DNA from: Sulfuriferula multivorans | GTDB taxonomy: Bacteria; Pseudomonadota; Gammaproteobacteria; Burkholderiales; Thiobacillaceae | Assembly (NCBI GenBank): GCA_010365175.1 | Contig: JAAFGW010000048.1 | Span: 1-13,559 of the forward strand | Direction: 5' to 3' | DNA: 13,559 nt | Shown here: positions 1-6,307 of the stretch, in pieces | Layout of the letters: each line of letters opens with the position of its first letter | Numbering within the stretch: the first letter of the stretch is position 1 | Position numbers and translations under genes: made by a program | The notes under the pieces: generated by a model | The model's input: only the letters and a program-made list of their open reading frames with translations | What the model was told of the DNA's origin: nothing | The model's database searches: none

Positions 1-3000
1 CGATTAACTCCATTAGGCCCGCCACGGAGTCAGGGCCAGGGGGCGTAATGGGCTGGGCTGGCGTGGCAGTAGAAGGAACAATCGGCGCCGGACGATTTGC
101 CCGAACCCATTCCAGATTCAAGCGCTTGCCGAGCCAATCCAATAGCTCGTCAACACGGAACGGCTTGGTGATGAAATCCTCGCTCGATATGCCCACATCA
201 TTTTCAGCCCCTTTCTCGAAAGCGTTGGCTGAAATGATCGCGATGGCGGCATCGGTCTGCCCTGCTGCACGAATGTGCCGCAGGGTTTCCCAGCCATCCA
301 TGCCGGGCATGGCCAGGTCCATGAAAATGACGTGCGGCAGGCGCCGAGGGATTTCCTCAAGACATTGTTGGCCAGTGGATGCCTGGATCACCTCGAAACC
401 CAGGGGCTCCAGGATGTTGACCAGGAGTTCCCGCTCCACCTTTTCGTTGTCCACCACCAGGATGCGACGACGCACGCCCGCGTAGCCAATGCGCTGTGCC
501 AGGGGCTGCTCCTTTACGAGCTGTTCAGCATGGATGCGTGGCAAAAAGAGCCTGGCATCGAACCGACTTCCTTTACCAGGCAGACTCTCCACGCTCAGCT
601 CGCCACCCATCAGGTCAGTGAGCATTCGGGCAATGGTCAGCCCCAAACCGGTTCCACCCGTTGCACCTACGTGCGCTGCGCTACCCCGGGAAAAAGGCTC
701 GAAAATGTTACTGACTTCCTCCGGCGTGATGCCTGGGCCCGTGTCCTCGATAATGAAGAATGCCATTTCGCGCTGATAGCGCAGATGCAAGGTCACGCTG
801 CCACTGACGGTGAACTTGATGGCATTGCCCAGGAGGTTTAGAAGAATCTGGCGCAAGCGCCGTTCGTCGGCTCGCACAAGTTCAGGCAGTTCGCCTTCCG
901 GCAGATAGTGGAAGTCCAGGCCTTTTTGCCGGGCCTGTTGCTCGAACATGCCGACGAGCTGCTGGATGAATTCCGGGAAATCCAGGGAATGTACATTCAG
1001 TGTGAGCTTGCCGCTTTCGATACGGGCGATGTCCAGCGTGCCTTCGATCAGAGACAGCAGGTGGTCGCCGCTTCGGCGAATAACGCTGATCGCCTGGCGC
1101 CGGTGGGGAGGAATCGCTTCGTCATGATCCAGAATTTGTGCATAACCGAGGATGCTGTTCAAGGGCGTGCGCAGTTCGTGGCTGATTGATGTGATGTAGC
1201 GGCTCTTGGCCTGGTTGGCCTGTTCTGCGGACAGTTTGGCGTTCTTCAGAAGTTCGTCGGTACGGCGATGGGAATCGATTTCCTGGATGAGCAACTGGGT
1301 CTGGCTGTTTGATTCCTCCTGCGCGATCTGCCGGCTCTTGTGAGTCAGCACCAGCCACCAGGCGACGATGCTTGACACCACTAATAGTACGGCGAAGGCA
1401 CGCAGGTAAGCGTGTTGTAGGCTAGGCAACAGTGCGACCGCTTCGCCGGTCAGCGCCAGCACCTCCTGATAGTAGAGCAGCCCTACCAGAAGGATCAGAA
1501 ACGGGACTACGCCAGCCATCAGCAGCAGGTAATGACCGAGCCCCGCGTCCAGATAGGCGCGTGCGCTGAGGGGCAGGAAACGTTCGAGCAACGCCGCCCA
1601 TTGCGCACCCAGCCGAGCATGGGGTTTACACAGGTCGTGGCAGCGTGCATCCAACGTACAGCAGAGTGAGCAGATGTGATCCTGGTAAGCAGGACAGCGT
1701 GCCAGATCCTCACCTTCGTATTCCTTGCCGCAGATGCAGCAAGCGTGTGTTGTCCCCGGCGGGGCGGGAACAGGTTCATCCTGGCGCGCGATGTAGTAAC
1801 GACCACCGGTCATCCAGGCAATCAGCGGCGAACAGATCAACGGCGCGCCCAGGGCGATGAAGGTGGCGAAGGGCTGCACCGACTCACCGAACAAACCCAT
1901 ATAGGCAGCCACCGACAAGCCCGAAGCGATACCCATGGCGCCGACACCCACCGGGTTGATGTCGTACAAGTAGGCGCGGCGGAACTCGATGCCGGGCGGT
2001 GACAGGCCCAGCGGCTTGTTGATCACCAGGTCCGCCACTACCGCCATCATCCAAGCCACTGCCACGTTGGAATACAAGCCCAGTACCTGGCCCATTGCAT
2101 CGAACAGCTCCATCTCCATCAACATGAGGGCGATCATGATATTGAACACCACCCACACCACCCGTCCAGGATGGCTATGCGTGAGGCGCGCGAAAAAGTT
2201 GGACCAGGCCAGAGAGCCCGCGTAGGCGTTGGTGACGTTGATCTTGAGTTGGGAAATCACCACGAACAGGACGGTGGCCGCGACTGCCCATCCGTAATCG
2301 GAAAACACGTATCCGTATGCAATGAGATACATCTGATTCGGATCTACGGCCCGCTCCACCGGCACCATATATTTGATGGCGAGCCAGGCCAACAGGGCAC
2401 CCCCCAGCATCTTGAGCACACCCGGCACCACCCAGCCTGGCCCACCCAGCAGGACGCCGGCCCACCAGCGGCGATGATTGGCCTTCGTGTGTTCAGGCAT
2501 GAATCGCAGGTAGTCCACCTGCTCGGCCATCTGGGTGATCAGCGCGAGTCCCACCGCCATGGCGGCGCCAAAAAGGTGAATATCGAAGCCAGAGGTGCCA
2601 TTGCCGGCATAGCCGATAATGCCGGCGAAAGCCCCCGGCTCCTTGGCCAATAGGAAAATATAGGGCACGACCAGCATGACCAGCCAGATGGGTTGCGTAA
2701 TTGTCTGAAACGCGCTGATGACAGTGACGCCGTAGATGACCATCGGGATGACCACCAGCGCGCAGATCAGATAGCCCCAGGCTGGCGGGATGCCAAAAGC
2801 CAGTTCCAGGGCATAGGCCATGATGGCCGCTTCCAGCGCGAAGAAGATAAAGGTGAAGGAAGCGTAGATCAGCGACGTGATCGTGGAACCGAGATAGCCG
2901 AAACCGGCGCCCCGGGTCAACAAATCCATGTCCAGACCATAGCGGGCCGCATAGATACTCACCGGCAAGCCGGCTAAAAAAATAATCAGGCCGGTAGCCA

Positions 3001-3241
3001 AGATGGCGAGCGCCGCGTTGACGAAGCCATAGTTAACCAGGAGCGTCGCACCAACAGCCTCCAGTACCAGGAAAGCCGCTGCCCCGAATGCCGTATTGGC
3101 CACCCGCGACTCCGTCCATTTACGATAGCTGCGCGGCGTGAAACGCAGCGCATAATCTTCCATGGTTTCGTTAGCGACCCAGGTGTTGTAGTCGCGACGG
3201 ACTTTGACAACACGCTGCAGTGTCTTGGGGGGTGAACTCAT
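1..3241 (-). CDS. NCS1-type permease / Cys-rich module / hybrid histidine kinase-receiver fusion (3' end beyond left edge)
   Basis: I translated this frame by hand. It is open from an ATG at 3241 to base 1 with no stop, so at least 1080 residues are coded here. Residues about 1-480 are a polytopic NCS1-family permease: the helix-6 signature QVDYLRF matches the family's (P)DYxRF pattern, and NVTNAYAGSLAWSN matches helix 8. Residues 501-538 hold nine cysteines. Two further membrane helices lie near 570-592 and 611-635. The kinase has an H-box SHELRTPLN with H688, an N-box with N802/N806, a G1 box DTGPGI (833-838) and a G2 box GGTGLGL (862-868). A receiver follows with D931, phospho-acceptor D975 in FMDLAMPGMDG, and K1026 in KPF. 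A Pro-rich linker then leads off the window. A Shine-Dalgarno-like GGAG lies 9 nt upstream of the ATG. The architecture suggests a kinase that senses a transported or bound solute, comparable in principle to CbrA, whose transporter part is of another family (SLC5). Substrate and output are unknown. I have seen similar permease-kinases in other proteobacteria, so the family is probably known but little characterised. Confidence 0.9.
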   Translation of the reverse strand, partial: MSSPPKTLQRVVKVRRDYNTWVANETMEDYALRFTPRSYRKWTESRVANTAFGAAAFLVLEAVGATLLVNYGFVNAALAILATGLIIFLAGLPVSIYAARYGLDMDLLTRGAGFGYLGSTITSLIYASFTFIFFALEAAIMAYALELAFGIPPAWGYLICALVVIPMVIYGVTVISAFQTITQPIWLVMLVVPYIFLLAKEPGAFAGIIGYAGNGTSGFDIHLFGAAMAVGLALITQMAEQVDYLRFMPEHTKANHRRWWAGVLLGGPGWVVPGVLKMLGGALLAWLAIKYMVPVERAVDPNQMYLIAYGYVFSDYGWAVAATVLFVVISQLKINVTNAYAGSLAWSNFFARLTHSHPGRVVWVVFNIMIALMLMEMELFDAMGQVLGLYSNVAVAWMMAVVADLVINKPLGLSPPGIEFRRAYLYDINPVGVGAMGIASGLSVAAYMGLFGESVQPFATFIALGAPLICSPLIAWMTGGRYYIARQDEPVPAPPGTTHACCICGKEYEGEDLARCPAYQDHICSLCCTLDARCHDLCKPHARLGAQWAALLERFLPLSARAYLDAGLGHYLLLMAGVVPFLILLVGLLYYQEVLALTGEAVALLPSLQHAYLRAFAVLLVVSSIVAWWLVLTHKSRQIAQEESNSQTQLLIQEIDSHRRTDELLKNAKLSAEQANQAKSRYITSISHELRTPLNSILGYAQILDHDEAIPPHRRQAISVIRRSGDHLLSLIEGTLDIARIESGKLTLNVHSLDFPEFIQQLVGMFEQQARQKGLDFHYLPEGELPELVRADERRLRQILLNLLGNAIKFTVSGSVTLHLRYQREMAFFIIEDTGPGITPEEVSNIFEPFSRGSAAHVGATGGTGLGLTIARMLTDLMGGELSVESLPGKGSRFDARLFLPRIHAEQLVKEQPLAQRIGYAGVRRRILVVDNEKVERELLVNILEPLGFEVIQASTGQQCLEEIPRRLPHVIFMDLAMPGMDGWETLRHIRAAGQTDAAIAIISANAFEKGAENDVGISSEDFITKPFRVDELLDWLGKRLNLEWVRANRPAPIVPSTATPAQPITPPGPDSVAGLMELI

Positions 3242-3477
3242 ATCAGTCCGCTCCATCCTCGTTTGGGCTCATGCTATGTATATAAAAGCGCCTTGTGAAT
3301 TCACCCCAATGAGCACACCAAGTTCTTGGTCGAGACAAAGTCCAACTCTGGTTTGGAATATAAAAGTTCAAAAATCGAGAGAATAGCCGGATTTCCTATG
3401 AACTTTATCGATGTTTGTTAAACAAGCCACTTATTGTTCTCATGATTTTTGCATGGGGTCCGACCATTTCGGGCTAA
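3242..3477. other. Intergenic region upstream of the permease-kinase gene
   Basis: This AT-richer spacer presumably carries the promoter of the permease-kinase gene. On the minus strand a TATATACAT stretch (about 3275-3284) could be a -10 element, but I see no convincing -35 box at the right distance and no sigma-54 type GG/GC pair. A small inverted repeat (TTGTT-A-AACAA, 3415-3425) could be an operator or chance. I find no RNA gene and no supported coding sequence. Confidence 0.35.
3251..3254 (-). promoter_or_regulatory. Ribosome binding site of the permease-kinase gene
   Basis: GGAG, within GGATGGAG on the minus strand, lies 9 nt before the ATG at 3241. It supports that start. The next methionines lie inside the permease domain's conserved N-terminal region. 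Confidence 0.55.
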
Positions 3478-3579
3478 TTAGAACTTGTAAGTTACATAGA
3501 ACTCATCGAACACAAGTTCCTGCGACGGATTATTCACAAGTCTGTTGAAATATGTGCCGAAGAACATGTGCTGCCCAGT
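3478..3579 (-). pseudogene. Possible remnant of the C-terminus of an outer-membrane beta-barrel (porin-like) protein
   Basis: The last 33 codons of an open frame ending with TAA at 3478-3480 read like the end of a beta-barrel protein. There is a turn containing NRLVNNPSQEL, then a strand with alternating aromatic/hydrophobic residues, FDEFYVTYKF, ending in the terminal Phe typical of BamA-dependent substrates. The frame stays open upstream to an ATG at 3804. That upstream part (about 75 residues, rich in Ser, Pro and Cys) has no signal peptide and no strand pattern, and the other two minus frames contain stops. I infer a decayed or deletion-truncated porin gene oriented towards the permease-kinase gene. 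A chance frame or a divergent small protein cannot be excluded. Confidence 0.3.
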
Positions 3580-3785
3580 TGCCTTCAGACATATTTTTCT
3601 GGGGAGCTGGCCTGATCTGTTCAATTGCCCGCGCTTGCTAATAGAGCTCACAGGGGCGCAGCTTTGAAAAGAGGACATAGATATATTGCTAGGGAGTTCC
3701 CGTGACCAACCGCTTTGGCCGAGAAACAGAAGCAGAAATGGATTGGTTTGAATATCTGAAATATTCTCAACAAGCCATGCCGGAC

Positions 3786-3814
3786 ATCCAAAAAAAGAGG
3801 GCAAACCCGCCGTT
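3786..3814 (-). terminator. Weak putative Rho-independent terminator after the Ca2+/Na+ exchanger gene
   Basis: On the minus strand, about 15 nt after the exchanger stop, a short GC-rich hairpin (GGCGGG / TTTG / CCC, only 3-4 bp of stem) is followed by CTC and then seven T residues (3790-3796). Position and T-run fit a terminator, but the stem is weak. Confidence 0.4.
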
Positions 3815-3828
3815 TTAATTTAACAAAC

Positions 3829-4830
3829 TTAAACCAGCACCGCCGTCAGATAAGTCACATAAAGCGCACCGTTGACGAACAGGTGCCACACGCGCAGCCC
3901 AGCATTCAACGCCGCCCAACGCAACCAGAATGCCGCGACCAGGGTAATCGCCACGCCCAACAGGATTTCCTTTTGTGGAACCCACGGCGTAAGCGAGATA
4001 CCAATAGCTGGCAACAGCGTGCCCTGAAACACCATGGCACCGGTGATGTTGCCGAATGCCAGGGTGTCCTTGCGTTTGCGGATCCACAAAATCGAATTCA
4101 CTTTTTCCGGCAACTCGGTTGCGATCGGGATGATCAACAGCGACAGCAGCAGTGCAGAGATGCCGATGAGGGGTGCGGCGGCTTCCACCCCGTGGATGAA
4201 GCCTTTGGCACCGGCAATGAGCAAGGCCAGCCCCAGCGCCAGTTGAACGATGATGAAGAACAGGGTGTACGGCAAGCCCAGGCGCGTGAGCATCATGGGC
4301 GACCCGGCTTCGGTGGCGTGTCCGTCTTCCACCAGCTTGGCCGATGCGCGCAGGGTCATCATGACGTAGACGAAATAGATCATCACCATGATGAAGGCAA
4401 TGCCGCCGCGCACCCAGCCTTCGCCATGCGGAATGAACATGGCGACAAAGGCGAGCAGAAAGGCCATGAGGAAGAAGTCGAGGTCACGCTTGAGCCCGGT
4501 TTTCTCGGGCGTGAGGTGGCCCTGGATGCCGCGACGCTTGAGCACGGCAAAGCCCATCAGGCTCAGCGACAGGGTCGACAACATCAGCGGCGCGCCCAAA
4601 ATGGCGCCGACGCCGATTTCCTGGTTGACGGCGGCATTGCTCGTGCCCGCAAAAATGGCCAGCAGCGGCACCAGAGTTTCGGGCATGGCAGTGCCGACGG
4701 CGGCAAAGATGGAGCCGGTCACGCCTTCTGAAATATTGAGTTTCTCGCCGAGGTGTTCAAGCGCGTTGACAAAGATTTCTGCGGCCACGAGGATGACGAG
4801 CAGATAACCAAAGAGTTCGAGAAACAGCAT
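3829..4830 (-). CDS. Sodium/calcium exchanger family inner-membrane antiporter
   Basis: A 333-residue protein made almost wholly of hydrophobic helices, with the duplicated alpha-repeats of the CaCA (Na+/Ca2+ exchanger) superfamily. The first repeat carries GTAMPE (residues 46-51) and the second ATELPE (237-242). The acidic residues in these PE motifs, E51 and E242, match the positions that bind the cation in characterised exchangers. A charged cytoplasmic-type loop (about residues 98-115) and a hydrophilic segment around 168-180 separate the helix groups. About 10-11 membrane segments are expected, close to the family norm. It probably exports Ca2+ or a related cation against Na+ or H+; the ion cannot be read from sequence. 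No good Shine-Dalgarno precedes the ATG, whose CATG is shared with the divergent thioredoxin-like gene. A weak terminator follows. Confidence 0.85.
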   Translation of the reverse strand: MLFLELFGYLLVILVAAEIFVNALEHLGEKLNISEGVTGSIFAAVGTAMPETLVPLLAIFAGTSNAAVNQEIGVGAILGAPLMLSTLSLSLMGFAVLKRRGIQGHLTPEKTGLKRDLDFFLMAFLLAFVAMFIPHGEGWVRGGIAFIMVMIYFVYVMMTLRASAKLVEDGHATEAGSPMMLTRLGLPYTLFFIIVQLALGLALLIAGAKGFIHGVEAAAPLIGISALLLSLLIIPIATELPEKVNSILWIRKRKDTLAFGNITGAMVFQGTLLPAIGISLTPWVPQKEILLGVAITLVAAFWLRWAALNAGLRVWHLFVNGALYVTYLTAVLV

Positions 4831-5224
4831 GAGCGCCAGCCTGGAGGGAAAACGCGATACTACCAGCCCCGGAAACCCACCGACGGGTTTTGTGCGCCTC
4901 GCTGAGGGCGAGTATCACGCGCGCCTCACTGCATGCGCTGGTTTGGCTGTTGTGTTGTTCAGTTCGCCTCACTGTGGCGCATGCCGTGGCTGGAAGCGAC
5001 TACTCCCCGATGCGCTGTTAGATCAGGCCAGAACGTTTTACGAAGTGGATGTGAGCGAAGCCACCGGAGTGGCCCGCTACTTCGGCATTTTTCATCTGCC
5101 TACGATCTATCTGTATCGCTATGGCGTGTTCCATGCCGAGTTGCAGTGCGAGGCCAAGGCTGATCGTGTCCGGCAGACTGTGTACGATCTACTGCAGGCG
5201 CCGGCGCAGGAGGAGCCGGAGTAA
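4829..5224 (+). CDS. Thioredoxin-like protein (CGAC active site)
   Basis: A 131-codon frame, the only convincing plus-strand gene. The thioredoxin fold is clear: strand AVVLFSS, redox motif CGAC (C49-C52) at a helix start, strand FYEVDVSE, and cis-proline P91 in HLPTIYLYRYG, ending with an amphipathic helix. There is no signal peptide or membrane helix, so a cytoplasmic thiol-disulfide role is likely. The active-site dipeptide is GA rather than the GP of canonical thioredoxin. Two further cysteines, C36 and C107, are present. The ATG at 4829 has only a weak ribosome site and overlaps the divergent exchanger's start. The first 21 residues are polar and not needed for the fold. An in-frame GTG at 4892 would give a 110-residue protein of ordinary thioredoxin size and leave about 60 bp for divergent promoters. 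Partner and function are unknown. Confidence 0.8.
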   Translation: MSASLEGKRDTTSPGNPPTGFVRLAEGEYHARLTACAGLAVVLFSSPHCGACRGWKRLLPDALLDQARTFYEVDVSEATGVARYFGIFHLPTIYLYRYGVFHAELQCEAKADRVRQTVYDLLQAPAQEEPE

Positions 5225-5235
5225 ACCTGTAAGAA

Positions 5236-5691
5236 TCAGAGCAAAAATCCGCGACCCAGAATCACGACGACAATCGTCAGTAAACCGATACTAAGATTGA
5301 TGCCGATCAGCATGCGGATTTGTGCCAGCGCTGCGCCGCCGGCTTTCCAGTTCTGCTCACTCACCGCGCGCTTGAGCTTTTTGTAGGGCGCGAAAAACAC
5401 GTGGGCGAAAAGCAGCATCATCACCACGCCGAGTACGAGCATGGCCAACGCGTAGTGCGGTATGCCAGTACCACTGATTTTCATCAGCATATGCAGACCG
5501 GTCAGCAGAACCAGCACCACGGATGCCCACACCCAAGGGAAAAACTTTCCGAACACGCCGGCCCACAAGGTCAGCCGCTGCGGCGGTTCGAGCACGATTG
5601 CTGCGACCGGGCGCAAGGCCATGTAGGCGAAGAACATGCCGCCCACCCAGATAACGACGCTCAACACATGTAACAACAAGGACAGGCTCAT
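5236..5691 (-). CDS. CopD-family small four-helix inner-membrane protein
   Basis: A 151-residue protein with four membrane helices: about 5-26, 50-70, 80-101 and 126-146. The N-terminal LLHVLSVVIWVGGMFF matches the start of the CopD-type domain, and membrane-facing histidines H8, H67 and H97 could bind haem or copper, as proposed for that family. I chose the ATG at 5691 because AAGGA lies 6 nt upstream. A longer frame from 5772 would overlap the rnhB end by about 70 nt and adds a non-hydrophobic leader. It begins 10 nt after the rnhB stop, so it is probably the last gene of the envelope operon. It ends 11 nt from the convergent thioredoxin-like gene, with no clear terminator between them. A role in copper handling is only a family-level guess. 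Confidence 0.75.
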   Translation of the reverse strand: MSLSLLLHVLSVVIWVGGMFFAYMALRPVAAIVLEPPQRLTLWAGVFGKFFPWVWASVVLVLLTGLHMLMKISGTGIPHYALAMLVLGVVMMLLFAHVFFAPYKKLKRAVSEQNWKAGGAALAQIRMLIGINLSIGLLTIVVVILGRGFLL

Positions 5692-5697
5692 AGGATT

Positions 5698-5702
5698 TCC
5701 TT
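5698..5702 (-). promoter_or_regulatory. Ribosome binding site of the CopD-family gene
   Basis: AAGGA on the minus strand, 6 nt before the ATG at 5691 and touching the rnhB stop codon. It decides the start over the longer upstream frame and points to coupling with rnhB. Confidence 0.7.
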
Positions 5703-6307
5703 CAAAATAAAGTGGCTTGATCGAGAACAAGTTTAACTGGGGCAAAGCTGCGCCGGTGGTGCGGGCAGGCACCGTGCGCTTTCAAAGCGGCCATATGCAC
5801 TGCGGTGCCATAGCCCATGTGTTTGGCGAATCCATAGGCGGGATAGGTTTCGTGCAGTTTGCACATGTACTGGTCGCGTGAGGTTTTGGCAAGAATCGAT
5901 GCAGCCGCAATCGACGCGACCTTGTCATCGCCCTTGACCACGGCCTGCGAGCGCCATGCCCACTGGGGACAACGGTTGCCATCCACCCATACGTCGTCGG
6001 GCGCACGATGGAGCCCCGCGACGGCACGCTGCATGGCCAGCATGGTGGCATGCAGAATATTCAGTTGATCGACTTCTTCAACGCTGGCTTCGGCCACACA
6101 CCAGGCGATTGCGTGCGTGCGAATTTCGTCGGCCAGGCGTTCGCGGGCGGCGGCGGAAAGTTTTTTAGAGTCGCGCAGGCCTTCAATGCGTTGATCGGGA
6201 TCAAGCATTACCGCAGCAGCCACCACGGGCCCTGCCAAAGGCCCTCGCCCAGCTTCATCCACGCCGCACAAACCCAAAGGCCCCCAATGTAGCTCGATGT
6301 GCGTCAT
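5702..6307 (-). CDS. rnhB: Ribonuclease HII
   Basis: A 201-residue protein of normal RNase HII length. It hydrolyses the RNA strand of RNA-DNA hybrids and starts removal of single ribonucleotides from DNA, in the cytoplasm. The N-terminal GVDEAGRGPLAGPV motif carries catalytic D17 and E18, DSKKL (46-50) is the conserved substrate-groove motif, and the other metal-binding aspartates are D109 (WVDGN) and D127 (KGDDKV), followed by IAAASILAK. All four carboxylates of the DEDD site are present. The ATG at 6307 overlaps the lpxB stop by 4 nt (ATGA), the usual coupling in lpxB-rnhB pairs of proteobacteria. Confidence 0.96.
   Translation of the reverse strand: MTHIELHWGPLGLCGVDEAGRGPLAGPVVAAAVMLDPDQRIEGLRDSKKLSAAARERLADEIRTHAIAWCVAEASVEEVDQLNILHATMLAMQRAVAGLHRAPDDVWVDGNRCPQWAWRSQAVVKGDDKVASIAAASILAKTSRDQYMCKLHETYPAYGFAKHMGYGTAVHMAALKAHGACPHHRRSFAPVKLVLDQATLF

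Noticed and set aside
275..841. Plus-strand frame of 188 codons opposite the kinase/receiver part
   Set aside because: It is antisense to a frame with complete kinase and receiver motifs, has no recognisable domain, and is a by-product of GC-rich codon bias.
2171..2653. Plus-strand frame of 160 codons opposite the permease domain
   Set aside because: It is His/Gln/Gly-rich antisense of a membrane protein, and the minus-strand reading is continuous and shows NCS1 motifs.
3204..3386. Small plus-strand frame of 60 codons over the kinase start and promoter region
   Set aside because: No ribosome site and no recognisable fold, and it overlaps the supported minus-strand start.
3415..3425. Inverted repeat TTGTT-A-AACAA as a regulator operator
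   Set aside because: Five-base arms in an AT-rich spacer are expected by chance, and no second copy or known operator consensus was recognised.
3883..4731. Plus-strand frame of 282 codons opposite the exchanger gene
   Set aside because: Its composition is extreme in Gln, His, Gly and Arg, the usual shadow of a hydrophobic protein on the other strand. The minus strand has clear alpha-repeat motifs.
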